The notes beneath the pieces are model-generated. The model saw nothing but the letters and a program-made list of their open reading frames with translations, made no database searches and was not told the origin of the DNA. From positions 21,812-85,811 of the forward strand of contig JAEWDP010000104.1 of NCBI GenBank assembly GCA_023390055.1: a stretch of DNA of 64,000 bases, read 5' to 3'. This document shows, one piece after another, positions 27,581-36,932 of the stretch (positions are counted from its first letter, which is position 1; every line of letters starts with the position of its first letter). Source of the DNA: Pseudomonadota bacterium. Lineage in GTDB: Bacteria > Pseudomonadota > Alphaproteobacteria > Rhizobiales > Rhizobiaceae. Made by a program: the position numbers and the translations under genes.

Positions 27581-28855
27581 ATGATCCGAAAGACACTCAT
27601 CAGCGCAAGCCTTGGGCTGCTAGCTGCATCTGCAGCCTTTGTTTCAACGCCGGCTTCTGCCACCGAACCTGCAGCCGTCGTAGAACACTATGCCGCACTG
27701 GCACATGCAAAATACGAAGACTCATTGACGACTGCCAGGACGCTTGATGCAGCCATTGATGCATTGATCACTAACCCCGGAGAAGAAACCCTTGAGGCTG
27801 CGCGCGAAGCATGGATTGCTGCACGGGTGCCCTATCAACAAACCGAGGTCTACCGCTTCGGCAATCCGATTGTTGATGAGTGGGAGGGTAAGGTCAATGC
27901 CTGGCCGCTTGACGAGGGATTGATCGATTATGTCGATGCATCCTACGGCAGCGAGAGTGACGCGAACGCCCTTTATGTCGCCAACATCATCGCCAATTCC
28001 AAACTCTCCGTAAACGGCGAAGAGATCGACGCGAGTAGCATCACGCCAGAGCTCCTGCAGGATCTGCATGAGGCGGGTGAGATCGAGGCCAACGTCGCAA
28101 CAGGCTACCACGCCATCGAATTCCTGCTCTGGGGCCAGGATCTGAATGGTACCGACGCCGGTGCCGGCGAGCGCGCCTATACGGACTTTGATACTGCCAA
28201 TTGTACCAATGGCGCTTGCGAGCGTCGCGCTTCCTATCTGAAGGCCGCGTCGACACTGCTCATCTCCGATCTGGAGGAAATGGTCGCGGCCTGGGCCACG
28301 GACGGTGAAGCCACCAAAACAGTGACAAATGACCCACAGGCCGGTATTCGCGCCATACTTACCGGCATGGGTTCACTCTCATATGGCGAACTGGCCGGTG
28401 AGCGCATGAAGCTTGGCCTCCTGCTGCACGACCCGGAGGAAGAGCATGACTGCTTCTCCGACAACACACATGCCTCACACCTCAACGACGCAATCGGCAT
28501 CACCAGCGCCTACACCGGACAATATATCCGAGTTGACGGCACCGAGATGACCGGCCCCTCGCTTTCGGAACTTGTCGCCGTCAAGGATGCAGCGCTTGAT
28601 ACGGAGATAAAGGGTAAACTGGACACGACACTTGAAGCGATGAATGCAATGGCGGATCGCGCTGAGGGTGGTGAAGCCTACGATCAGATGATCGCAGAGG
28701 GCAACGCCGAGGGCAATGCCGTCGTCCAGGCGGCAATCGACGGCCTTATCGACCAGACACGCAGTATCGAGCGCGTCATCGCATCGCTGGAACTCGGAGC
28801 CATCGAGCTGGAAGGTTCCGACAGCCTCGACAACCCCGATGCCATCTTCCAGTAA
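27581..28855 (+). CDS. Imelysin-family periplasmic protein (first copy)
   Basis: 424 residues with a Sec signal peptide (cleavage expected near residue 27, PASA-TEP) and a helical imelysin domain containing GYHAIEFLLWG, the family GxHxxE motif (residues 175-181). Imelysins (IrpA, ICMP) are iron-regulated proteins linked to iron or heme acquisition; the exact ligand is debated. The start is ATG after a strong AAGGAGG; a start 18 codons earlier would lack a clean signal peptide. First gene of a four-gene operon; the di-heme oxidoreductase follows after 42 bp. Confidence 0.9.
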   Translation: MIRKTLISASLGLLAASAAFVSTPASATEPAAVVEHYAALAHAKYEDSLTTARTLDAAIDALITNPGEETLEAAREAWIAARVPYQQTEVYRFGNPIVDEWEGKVNAWPLDEGLIDYVDASYGSESDANALYVANIIANSKLSVNGEEIDASSITPELLQDLHEAGEIEANVATGYHAIEFLLWGQDLNGTDAGAGERAYTDFDTANCTNGACERRASYLKAASTLLISDLEEMVAAWATDGEATKTVTNDPQAGIRAILTGMGSLSYGELAGERMKLGLLLHDPEEEHDCFSDNTHASHLNDAIGITSAYTGQYIRVDGTEMTGPSLSELVAVKDAALDTEIKGKLDTTLEAMNAMADRAEGGEAYDQMIAEGNAEGNAVVQAAIDGLIDQTRSIERVIASLELGAIELEGSDSLDNPDAIFQ

Positions 28856-28897
28856 CATCTGAGAGGCGGCGGCGCATCTGCGCCGCCCGATACCAAG

Positions 28898-30436
28898 ATG
28901 AGAGCGCCAAGAAACATCACGCTATTGCTACCGGTTCTTTCCGGTGCTCTCGTACTCGTCCCACTTTATGCGACAGGCGGCAACCTGAATTTTCCGACCG
29001 AGCGAACAGACCTTTCCCAAAAGGACAGGAAGCGGGTGGCACGCGTGACGCAGCCGACCGGCGATTTTTCAACGGCGGAGCGGTTTGAAACAATGCAGGG
29101 CGGAGCGGCGACCTCCAAGGCCATCGTCAATGGTGACGCATTCTCACATTTCTCCACCAACTTGACCTTTGCCGAAGAGGAAGAGTTCAAGCTCGGCAAT
29201 GCACTTTTTCGCAAGCTCTGGGTCTCGTCTCCATCTTCTACCCAGGCTTCGGATGGACTGGGCCCGCTCTTTAACGCCCGCGCGTGCCAAAGCTGCCACC
29301 TGAAGGACGGCCGTGGTCATCCCCCGGAAGGTCAGTCGGATACGACATCGATGTTTCTTCGTCTCGCGCGTCCGGCACGCACCGAAGAAGAACGGAAGTT
29401 GATTTTCCGCCATGAAGCGCTGAATTTTCCTGACGTCACCTATGGTGAGCAGTTTCAGGATCTTGCTGTCCCCGGCCTCAAGGCGGAAGGAACAATGGCA
29501 ATTTCCTATGAGGAAATAACGGTAACGCTGGCCGATGGCGAAACCGTCTCGCTTCGCAAGCCTACCTACTCAGTAAAGGAACTCAATTACGGCCCACTTG
29601 AGCCCGACACCACCTTATCACCCCGGATCGCTCCTCCAATGATCGGGATGGGCATGATCCAGGCAATCCACGATGCCGATATTCTGGCAAACGCCGATCC
29701 GGAAGATCTCGATGGCGACGAAATTTCCGGAAAGCCAGCTATCGTCCGGGATCATAGATCCGGTAAGATCAGCCTCGGACGGTTTGGCCTCAAGGCCCAA
29801 AATGCGACGGTTCGCGACCAGACGGCAACAGCCTTCGCCGGTGATCTTGGCATATCCAACCCGGACGCTCCCTTCCCGCACGGTGATTGCACACATGCCC
29901 AGAGCGAATGCCTGGCACGTCCAACAGGTGTGCAGACCCGGTTGGGAAACAGCGAGGCGCCCGATCCGGTCCTTGATCTTGTGACCTTCTACTCTGAAAA
30001 CCTTGCGGTACCTGCACGCCGCAATCCCGACGATCCAGAAGTTCTCAAAGGCAAACAGCTCTTCTACCAGTCCGGATGCACAAGTTGTCACACACCCAAA
30101 TTTGTGACACGCCGGGACGCCGCAAACAAGGCTCACGCCTTCCAGCTCATCTGGCCCTATTCCGACTTCCTCTTACATGACCTCGGTGAAGGACTTGCGG
30201 ATGGTCAAAAGGTCGGGGTGGCGGACGGCTATGAATGGCGAACACAGCCATTATGGGGTATCGGCCTGACCCAAACCGTCAACGGACACACGTTCTTTCT
30301 GCATGATGGGCGGGCGAGAAATCTGACGGAAGCCATCCTGTGGCATGGCGGAGAAGCTCTCAAGGCAAGGAATGCCTTCGCATCCCTGAACAGAAACGAC
30401 CGTATCGCTTTGCTAACCTTCCTGGAGTCTCTTTGA
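28898..30436 (+). CDS. Di-heme oxidoreductase (DUF1111, MauG/peroxidase-like)
   Basis: 512-residue exported cytochrome c protein of the thiol-oxidoreductase-like di-heme family. A hydrophobic N-terminus (residues 8-26) serves as signal or anchor. Two c-type heme motifs are visible: CQSCH at 130-134 and CTSCH at 394-398. The family is distantly related to di-heme peroxidases (MauG, CcpA). It lies between two imelysin genes, and its stop overlaps the next start (TGATG). A role in redox handling of iron or in cleaving an iron ligand is inference from the context. Confidence 0.88.
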   Translation: MRAPRNITLLLPVLSGALVLVPLYATGGNLNFPTERTDLSQKDRKRVARVTQPTGDFSTAERFETMQGGAATSKAIVNGDAFSHFSTNLTFAEEEEFKLGNALFRKLWVSSPSSTQASDGLGPLFNARACQSCHLKDGRGHPPEGQSDTTSMFLRLARPARTEEERKLIFRHEALNFPDVTYGEQFQDLAVPGLKAEGTMAISYEEITVTLADGETVSLRKPTYSVKELNYGPLEPDTTLSPRIAPPMIGMGMIQAIHDADILANADPEDLDGDEISGKPAIVRDHRSGKISLGRFGLKAQNATVRDQTATAFAGDLGISNPDAPFPHGDCTHAQSECLARPTGVQTRLGNSEAPDPVLDLVTFYSENLAVPARRNPDDPEVLKGKQLFYQSGCTSCHTPKFVTRRDAANKAHAFQLIWPYSDFLLHDLGEGLADGQKVGVADGYEWRTQPLWGIGLTQTVNGHTFFLHDGRARNLTEAILWHGGEALKARNAFASLNRNDRIALLTFLESL

Positions 30437-31542
30437 TGCTGAAGACCATGGCAATGGCGGCCCTTGCAGCCCTTTTTTCCGGTTCGGTGACGTTCGCCCA
30501 GGAAGGTCCGTCGCGAACGCCCATCCCTGGTGATGCAAGCATCAGGGCCGTTGTAGAAAGAGCCGTCGACGATTTTATTCGCCCTGGCTACCGCGATTTC
30601 CAAATCGCCACGGGCAGGCTCACGGCAAGTATGGAGCACCTATGTTCCAAGCCGTTGCCGGACGCACTCGCATCCGCAAGGGAAACCTTCTCCAACACGG
30701 CTTCACGTTGGGCACGTATCGAGATTGTCCGGACTGGTCCGGCACTCTTGCAAAACAGGTTCGAGCGGGTCCTGTTCTATCCCGACCGCAAGAGTACAGG
30801 TCTCAAGCAGGTGCAGAGGCTGCTCGCAAAGCCGGATGAAGCCGCAACCGACCACAGGAACCTTCCAGAAAAGAGCGTCGCAGTGCAAGGCCTCGGAGCA
30901 TTGGAGTTTATTCTGTTCGGCACCGGTAACGAGGCCCTGACGACAGAAGTGGAGAGCTTTCGCTGTCGTTACGGCCAGGCTGTTGCCAGAAACATCGAGC
31001 AGATCGCACGAGAACTGACTGATCTATGGGATGAACCAGATGGCATCCAGCGCTCATGGAAGGAACCCGGGACCGACAATCCTCTGTTTCGCAATGAACG
31101 CGAGGTGATGACTGCGCTTCTTGGCATCCTCGTCCATGGTGCGGAGATGGTGCGGGATCAGCGCATAGAGACGTTCTACAGAGGTGGGGACAAGACGACC
31201 TTTGCCAAACAAGCCATACTCTGGCGTTCCGGCAATACATGGACCATGATCGAAGGTAACATCAAAGCCCTGCAAGAGCTTATCGATGTGTCTGACATGG
31301 AGGATCTGCTGGCTGATGACCTACGCTCCATCATCGGATCTGTCGAGTTCGTACTGAAGTCTCTGCTGCGGGTTACAAGCGAGATGAACCCCGACATAGA
31401 AGTCGCCGTTTCGGATCGCGCCCAGCGCGAAAAGCTTGACTTCCTGCTCATCAACGGACGAGATCTGATCACCCGTCTGAACGATCAATATGGGGGAGCA
31501 ATCGGCCTCACTTCGGGCTTCTCCTTTTCTGATGGAGATTGA
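30436..31542 (+). CDS. Imelysin-family periplasmic protein (second copy, no motif His)
   Basis: 368 residues with a signal peptide (to about AQ-EGPS, residues 1-22). At residues 152-158 the sequence GLGALEFILFG replaces the canonical GxHxxE motif: the His is Ala, while the Leu-Glu-Phe tail is kept. It is therefore a divergent imelysin with an altered metal or ligand site. Start and stop are coupled to both neighbours. Paired imelysins of this type, one canonical and one altered, flank DUF1111 genes in several Gram-negative lineages. Partner role with the first imelysin is inference. Confidence 0.87.
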   Translation: MLKTMAMAALAALFSGSVTFAQEGPSRTPIPGDASIRAVVERAVDDFIRPGYRDFQIATGRLTASMEHLCSKPLPDALASARETFSNTASRWARIEIVRTGPALLQNRFERVLFYPDRKSTGLKQVQRLLAKPDEAATDHRNLPEKSVAVQGLGALEFILFGTGNEALTTEVESFRCRYGQAVARNIEQIARELTDLWDEPDGIQRSWKEPGTDNPLFRNEREVMTALLGILVHGAEMVRDQRIETFYRGGDKTTFAKQAILWRSGNTWTMIEGNIKALQELIDVSDMEDLLADDLRSIIGSVEFVLKSLLRVTSEMNPDIEVAVSDRAQREKLDFLLINGRDLITRLNDQYGGAIGLTSGFSFSDGD

Positions 31543-31544
31543 TC

Positions 31545-32630
31545 ATGGCCTGCCGGAGCTGCCTCATTGATCGACGGAGGTTCATGAGAGCCGCCGGCAT
31601 CGGCTTTGCAGCAACGCTTTCACCACGATCACTGATGGCATTGCAACGTGCGGACGCCGTCTATGCTGCAGGTTTTCGTGCTGCTGATGGAACATATGGC
31701 ATCGCTACCGTTTCCGAGGCCGGCGAGATCATTGACAGAAGCGCCCTTCCAGGTCGCGCACATGGCATGGCGTTCAGCTCGAATACCGGCAAGCTCGTCG
31801 CCTTTGCGCGCCGCCCGGGAACCTTCGCCATGGTTTCTGATATCTTCGGAAGAACAGATCCGATCATATTTTGTGCTCCGGAGACCCGTCACTTCTATGG
31901 CCATGGCACATTCTCTCCAGATGGCCGCCTGCTTTATGCAAGCGAGAACGACTTCGATAACAACCGTGGCATGATTGGAATTTATGATGCCTCGGATTGC
32001 TTTACCCGCATTGGCGAGTTCGAAGCTCAAGGGATCGGCACGCACGACATGGCCGTCTCAGACGATGGAAGGATGCTCATTATCGCCAACGGCGGTATCG
32101 AAACACATCCGGATTTTGGCCGTACCAAGCTTAACCTCGATCAGATGCAGCCGTCACTGGTGCTGCTTGATGCATATTGCGGTGAGACCATTCAGAAACA
32201 CCCCTTGCCAACGTCGCTGCACCAGCTGTCAACGCGCCACGTTACCGTGAGCAATGACGGCCAATTCTGGTTTGCGTGTCAGTGGGAGGGCCCACGCAAT
32301 GCGTTGCCGCCTCTCGTCGGATATCTGCGCAAAGGCGAAAATATTCAGTTCGTATCCCTGCCGAAAGACGTAACCATCGGACTTGCGAACTATGTCGGTG
32401 CCATCGCGGTCAATCGCCATGACAATCTCGTCGGTCTAACGTCTCCGAAAGGTGGAACGATGGTGCATCTGGATGCAAGGGTAGGCACGGTGGTCAGTTC
32501 GACAAAGATTATTGAAGCGGCAGGCATTGCCGCGGCCCCGCGAGGCTTTGCCTATTCGAGCTATGACGGCCGTTTCAACGGTCCTAACAGCAATGTTGCG
32601 TGGGACCAGCATATTGTACGTCTCGATTAG
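31545..32630 (+). CDS. DUF1513 protein, Tat-exported beta-propeller-like
   Basis: 361 residues with a twin-arginine leader (DRRRFMRAAGIGFAATLS) indicating folded export, often with a cofactor. The body has repeated short strands (SPDGRLLYASENDF, SDDGRMLIIANGG, SNDGQFWFACQ) consistent with a seven-bladed propeller. The ATG at 31545 is preferred over TTG at 31539 because GGAG lies 7 nt upstream of it; it starts 2 bp after the imelysin stop. DUF1513 is a regular last member of imelysin/di-heme clusters; its function is not established. Confidence 0.85.
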   Translation: MACRSCLIDRRRFMRAAGIGFAATLSPRSLMALQRADAVYAAGFRAADGTYGIATVSEAGEIIDRSALPGRAHGMAFSSNTGKLVAFARRPGTFAMVSDIFGRTDPIIFCAPETRHFYGHGTFSPDGRLLYASENDFDNNRGMIGIYDASDCFTRIGEFEAQGIGTHDMAVSDDGRMLIIANGGIETHPDFGRTKLNLDQMQPSLVLLDAYCGETIQKHPLPTSLHQLSTRHVTVSNDGQFWFACQWEGPRNALPPLVGYLRKGENIQFVSLPKDVTIGLANYVGAIAVNRHDNLVGLTSPKGGTMVHLDARVGTVVSSTKIIEAAGIAAAPRGFAYSSYDGRFNGPNSNVAWDQHIVRLD

Positions 32631-32926
32631 CGCACACCGACGTCTCTATCTGCACCACTTGCCGAAAACTCGACGTCATGCAAGTTTCACCGGGATGACA
32701 GTGGCGGATCGACCTCTTGTACGTGCGCAAGAACAAGGCGACCGGCCACGGCGGCAGGAGACATCGATATCGATAACGGTGTATTCAATGGCCGTTCTAA
32801 GGACAGGAGAACCAGCTTGGCTATAGCCTCTTCGCCAGTTTACAGTCCGACAAATGGGGCCGGAAGCAGTGTAAAGATCACTCATTCTGCCTGGTCAAAG
32901 TGGCAATTCTTTCATGGAAGCGCGGC
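32631..32926. other. Intergenic, no gene recognised
   Basis: 296 bp between the DUF1513 gene and the thioesterase gene. No terminator with T-tract and no other motif was recognised. Confidence 0.35.
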
Positions 32927-33370
32927 ATGAGTGATCCTGACGATTTTCGTGAGCGCATCCGGAAGAGCTTTGGGCAACAGCCGGCGATGAGGACCATTGG
33001 CGCAGAACTTACACGTATCGAACAGGCTATCGTGGAGATCGAACTTCCCTTCGATCCAAAGCTGACACAACAGCATGGACTGATGCATGGCGGGATAATC
33101 TCGACAGCGCTTGATACCGCCTGCACTTATGCAGCATATTCCGTCATCACCCCCGACGCGGCACTCCTGACTATCGAGTTCAAGGTTAACCTGATGTCAC
33201 CTGGCCGTGGCGAACGTTTCCTCTTTCGTGGGGAAATTACCAAGCCAGGTTCCACCATCATTGTTGCCGATGGCCGGGCTTATGCAGTGAGCGACGGACC
33301 CGCCAAGCTTATCGCGTCAATGACGGCTACGATGATGGTAATCCGCGGACGAAACGATATAGTTGGTTGA
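32927..33370 (+). CDS. PaaI-family hotdog thioesterase
   Basis: 147 residues with the hotdog-fold thioesterase core LMHGGIISTALDTACTYAAY (Gly-Gly-X-Asp-type active loop) and a C-terminal strand GEITKPGSTIIVADGRAYA. Such enzymes hydrolyse aryl- or acyl-CoA thioesters. The start MSDPDDFRER follows GGAAG. A longer frame from 32900 is possible. The nucleosidase pseudogene and guaA follow on the same strand, an arrangement also seen in other rhizobia. Confidence 0.83.
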   Translation: MSDPDDFRERIRKSFGQQPAMRTIGAELTRIEQAIVEIELPFDPKLTQQHGLMHGGIISTALDTACTYAAYSVITPDAALLTIEFKVNLMSPGRGERFLFRGEITKPGSTIIVADGRAYAVSDGPAKLIASMTATMMVIRGRNDIVG

Positions 33371-33415
33371 CATTTCCCTGTGCCAGGCCGGACCGGCTTC
33401 CATGCTGAATATTCG

Positions 33416-34053
33416 ATGAACTATGAAGTTGTAAATATCGGCGCGCGAGCCGTTCTTTTCGTCATGGCCGCCGAGCCGGAATATGGCCCCCATCTGCGTC
33501 AACGGATAGCGCCATTGATGACCGGGGTCGGCCCGGTGGAAGCAGCAGTCGAACTGACACATGCACTGACCCTGCTGCAAGATTCACCGCTGAAACCGGA
33601 CCTCGTGATTTCCCTGGGCTCGGCTGGTTCGCGCAAACTTGAACAGACAAAGGTCTACCAGGTTTCCAGTGTTTCCTACCGCGACATGGACGCCTCTCCA
33701 CTCGGTTTCGAGAAAGGTCGCACGCCATTTCTGAAGTACCCTGTCAAGATTGAACTGAGAGCGAGTATTCCCACGTGCCGCGTGCCTCGCTATCGACGGG
33801 CGGCAATATCGTTTCTGGCTCCGCATACGACATGATCGATGCTGACATGGTCGATATGGAAACGTTCGCGATACTGCGTGCGTGCCAACGTTTCCAGCTG
33901 CCGCTTATTGGATTGCGCGGTATTTCTGACGGCAAGGAAGAACTGCGGCATGTCGGCAACTGGACGGAGTATCTGCACGTCATCGACGAAAATCTCGCCA
34001 TAACCGTGGATCACCTTGCGCACATACTCGACAATGACGAGTTGCGACTTTGA
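33416..34053 (+). pseudogene. mtnN: Frameshifted 5'-methylthioadenosine/S-adenosylhomocysteine nucleosidase
   Basis: The first part (33416 to about 33772) reads MNYEVVNIGARAVLFVMAAE, then LISLG-type core VISLGSAGSRKLEQ and DMDASPLGFEKG. The rest, in the -1 frame from about 33775, continues PRASLSTGGNIVSGSAYDM and DMVDMETFAILRACQ to ISDGKEELRHVGNWTEYL. Joined, they give a full nucleosidase. The junction ATTCCCACGTGCCG lacks one base between CCC and GTG (33773-33774), so the annotated frame stops early at 33835. Either a true 1-bp deletion or a sequencing error. The enzyme recycles MTA and SAH. Confidence 0.8.
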
Positions 34054-34093
34054 AACAGTTGCACGAGGTTCAACTTTTCTCTAAAGGCTCGGC

Positions 34094-35671
34094 ATGACCC
34101 AGACAGCCCATCCCGACAGTATCCTCATCATCGATTTCGGCAGCCAAGTGACACAGCTGATTGCGCGTCGCGTCCGCGAAGCCGGTGTCTATTGCGAAAT
34201 ACATCCGTTCCAGAATGCGGACGACGCATTTGGCAGACTTCAGCCGAAAGGCGTCATATTTTCCGGCGGCCCAGCTTCCGTCACGACTGAAGGAAGTCCC
34301 CGAGCACCACAGGCGGTGTTTGACTCCGGCGTACCGATTCTTGGCATCTGCTATGGCCAGCAGGTTCTGTGTCTTCAACGCGGCGGCGAAGTGGAGGGCG
34401 GACACGCGGCTGAGTTTGGTCGCGCCGACGTGGAAATAAAATCTAAAAGCCCGTTGTTTGAGGGTTTCTGGGATGTTGGAAAGCGCTATCCGGTCTGGAT
34501 GAGCCACGGTGATCGTGTAACGAGACTACCAGACGGATTTGAGATCATTGCAACGTCCGAGAATGCTCCGTTTGCCATCGCTGCGGATGAAAATAGACGC
34601 TACTACACGACGATGTTCCACCCAGAAGTCGTTCATACACCTGACGGCGCCAAGCTGCTTTCCAATTTTGTTCATAAGATCGTTGGATTAACATCGGATT
34701 GGACCATGTCGGCGTACCGAGCAGAAATGATCCGGAAGATCCGTGAACAGGTTGGAGACGAGCGCGTCATCTGCGGGTTATCGGGTGGTGTCGATTCGTC
34801 TGTTGCGGCGGTACTTATCCACGAAGCAATTGGTGATCAGCTTACGTGCATTTTCGTTGATCATGGCCTGCTCCGGATGAATGAAGCCGATCAAGTCGTG
34901 AAGATGTTTCATGATAATTATAACATTCCACTGATCCATGTGGATGCCTCTGATCTGTTTCTTACCGAGCTTTCTGGTGTTTCTGAACCAGAAGCTAAGC
35001 GAAAAACGATTGGCCGACTGTTTATCGAAGTTTTCGAAGCAGAGGCAAAGAAAATTGCGGGAGACGGGAAAGGCGCACCACGCTTTCTAGCCCAGGGAAC
35101 ATTGTATCCGGACGTCATTGAGAGCGTTTCTTTCTCAGGCGGCCCGTCAGTCACCATCAAGAGCCACCACAATGTGGGCGGACTACCCGAGCGCATGAAT
35201 ATGCAGCTCGTAGAACCGCTGCGAGAGCTCTTCAAGGATGAGGTTCGCGCGCTTGGCCGCGAACTTGGCCTACCCGACAGTTTCATCAGTCGCCACCCAT
35301 TCCCGGGACCAGGACTTGCAATCCGTTGCCCCGGTGGTGTGACGCGTGAAAAGCTCGATATTCTGCGTAAGGCAGACGCGATCTATCTCGATGAAATACG
35401 AAAGGCAGGCCTGTACGACACGATCTGGCAGGCATTTGCCGTTCTTCTGCCGGTGCAGACCGTCGGAGTTATGGGTGACTATCGTACCTATGACTTTGTT
35501 TGTGCTCTGCGCGCGGTTACCTCCGTCGATGGGATGACTGCAGATTTTTATCCCTATGACATGAATTTCCTTGGTCGCACCGCGACACGTATCATCAATG
35601 AAGTTCGTGGTATTAACCGGGTTGTCTACGATGTGACGTCGAAGCCGCCTGGTACAATCGAGTGGGAATGA
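34094..35671 (+). CDS. guaA: GMP synthase (glutamine-hydrolysing)
   Basis: Makes GMP from XMP, glutamine and ATP. The 525-residue product has the class I amidotransferase Cys in [10 protein letters not shown] (near residue 88), the His-Glu pair in [12 protein letters not shown], the ATP-PPase loop [12 protein letters not shown] and the C-terminal dimerisation end KPPGTIEWE. Its 3' end is repeated almost exactly at 37034, as expected of an integration site. It is downstream of the frameshifted nucleosidase. Confidence 0.97.
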   Translation: MTQTAHPDSILIIDFGSQVTQLIARRVREAGVYCEIHPFQNADDAFGRLQPKGVIFSGGPASVTTEGSPRAPQAVFDSGVPILGICYGQQVLCLQRGGEVEGGHAAEFGRADVEIKSKSPLFEGFWDVGKRYPVWMSHGDRVTRLPDGFEIIATSENAPFAIAADENRRYYTTMFHPEVVHTPDGAKLLSNFVHKIVGLTSDWTMSAYRAEMIRKIREQVGDERVICGLSGGVDSSVAAVLIHEAIGDQLTCIFVDHGLLRMNEADQVVKMFHDNYNIPLIHVDASDLFLTELSGVSEPEAKRKTIGRLFIEVFEAEAKKIAGDGKGAPRFLAQGTLYPDVIESVSFSGGPSVTIKSHHNVGGLPERMNMQLVEPLRELFKDEVRALGRELGLPDSFISRHPFPGPGLAIRCPGGVTREKLDILRKADAIYLDEIRKAGLYDTIWQAFAVLLPVQTVGVMGDYRTYDFVCALRAVTSVDGMTADFYPYDMNFLGRTATRIINEVRGINRVVYDVTSKPPGTIEWE

Positions 35672-35673
35672 TT
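35657..35673. repeat. guaA 3'-end repeat, candidate att site (left copy)
   Basis: ATCGAGTGGGAATGATT at the guaA stop codon. A copy with 15 of 17 identities (ATCGAGTGGGAGTAATT) lies at 37034-37050. It encodes the guaA C-terminal IEW-E and stop. Candidate attL/attR pair of a decayed island; the guaA 3' end is a known island insertion site. Confidence 0.55.
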
Positions 35674-35788
35674 CAGGCCTATCCGAACCCCGCCGCTTTT
35701 GCGCTGAGATACGTAATTGGGGCACAACCCCGGGCGATGTCTTGTGATCGTCCTTCTACAGCTGTCGAATAAATGGATGTACGTTTCG

Positions 35789-36118
35789 TCAGATGGCTGG
35801 TGAGCGCAGACCGAGGTCGGGCAGGTAGGGAATGGCTTTGGCACCGGCAATGGATAGTAGGTCACCAAGATAATCCCAAAACGATATCCCAAGCTTATTG
35901 CAGGTCTTGAGCAGAGACAGGAAAGTATCACGGCAATCACGACCGGTATCGCTGCGTGTGCCACCACTGACCTTGCGCCTGGTAACCTGGCAGCGAATGT
36001 CATTCTCCGAGCCATTGGTGTGCAACGGAATCTCTGATCGCTCAAGGACTATCAAAAGCTCCGCCTTGTTCGCATGCAAGCTACGCCGCATCGCTTGAAC
36101 TCGACGCTGTTTCGCTGG
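35789..36118 (-). pseudogene. IS66-family transposase C-terminal remnant
   Basis: About 110 codons, reading KQRRVQAMRRSLHANKAELL then RSEIPLHTNGSENDIRCQVT and RDTFLSLLKTCNKLGISFWDYLGDLL. These are the C-terminal segments of IS66 transposases, including the conserved NGSENDIR stretch. The N-terminal three quarters of the transposase, the accessory TnpA/TnpB genes and the inverted repeats are not present, so this is a dead fragment. It lies inside the interval bounded by the guaA repeats. Confidence 0.85.
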
Positions 36119-36224
36119 AATCGATCATTGAACGGATTTGGGATTTGGTCGGCCTGTCATGCGCGAGGATCGCAGAAAGAGACGAGAATGAGGCATGACC
36201 GAGGGCGTCGCCATCATTGACGGT

Positions 36225-36240
36225 AATGTATATTTACATT
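36225..36240. promoter_or_regulatory. Inverted repeat upstream of vapBC, candidate operator
   Basis: TAATGTA-TATT-TACATTA (36224-36241) is a perfect 7-bp inverted repeat 30 bp before the vapB start. Antitoxin dimers of AbrB type commonly bind such palindromes in their own promoter. Inference from position and symmetry. Confidence 0.5.
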
Positions 36241-36270
36241 ACATTATTTCATCGAACAATGGAGGTTGCG

Positions 36271-36537
36271 ATGGCGTCGCTGGCGGTCACGGTGAAGGGG
36301 CAGGTTACGCTCAAGCGAGATTTACTGCGGCATCTCGGCATCAAGCCGGGGGAGCGGGTCGAGTTTGAAAAACTGCCTGATGGTGAGCTGCGAGTGCGGG
36401 CGGCGCGGCCAACGGGTACGATTGACGACTTCTTCCACGCGCTTGACGGCAAGGTGAAGCTGAAGAAGCCGCTGACGATTGAGAAAATGAACGAGATCGC
36501 GGCGGCAGGGTGGGCTGGCGAGCTGGACGGCGAATGA
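36271..36537 (+). CDS. vapB: VapB-type antitoxin (AbrB/SpoVT fold)
   Basis: 88 residues. The N-terminal DNA-binding swapped-hairpin domain is clear in MASLAVTVKGQVTLKRDLLRHLGIKPGERVEFEKLPDGELRVRAA (an AbrB-like motif K-G-Q-V-T-L). The C-terminal part, about residues 45-88, is the toxin-binding helix region (IDDFFHALDGKVKLKKP). GGAGG lies 8 nt upstream. The stop overlaps the vapC start by ATGA, so the antitoxin-toxin pair is coupled. It is inside the guaA-flanked interval, suggesting an island addiction module. Confidence 0.85.
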   Translation: MASLAVTVKGQVTLKRDLLRHLGIKPGERVEFEKLPDGELRVRAARPTGTIDDFFHALDGKVKLKKPLTIEKMNEIAAAGWAGELDGE

Positions 36538-36932
36538 AGATCACTGCTGATACCAATGTGCTTGCTCGTGCGATCCTGCAAGATGACGCCGAGCAATGCC
36601 GTGCGGCACGCGACTTGCTTAGGGATGCGACCTTGGTCGCCGTATCGTTGCCGTCGCTATGTGAGCTTGTCTGGATACTCCGACAAGGTGCGAAGCTGGC
36701 GAAAGAGGACGTGTCGATAGCCATCCAAGCGTTGCTCGATGCTGGTAATGTTGTCCTCAATCGCCCTGCTGTGGAGTCAGGGCTAGCGCTGCTCGATGCC
36801 GGAGGGGGCTTTGCTGACGGCATCATGGCGTACGAAGGCAAGTGGCTGGGCGGCGAAACTTTCGTCTCTTTCGACAAGAAGGCGGTCGCGCTTTTATCGA
36901 AACAGGGCGAGTCTACGCGACTGCTGACCTAG
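36534..36932 (+). CDS. vapC: VapC-type PIN-domain toxin ribonuclease
   Basis: 132 residues of a PIN domain. The first acidic residue is in MKITADTNVLARAILQDD, the second in SLCELVWILRQ, and the C-terminal Asp is in GGGFADGIMAYEG, in the usual order. PIN toxins cut tRNA or rRNA when the antitoxin is degraded. No frameshift or missing catalytic residue is seen, so the toxin looks intact. Target unknown. Confidence 0.85.
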   Translation: MKITADTNVLARAILQDDAEQCRAARDLLRDATLVAVSLPSLCELVWILRQGAKLAKEDVSIAIQALLDAGNVVLNRPAVESGLALLDAGGGFADGIMAYEGKWLGGETFVSFDKKAVALLSKQGESTRLLT

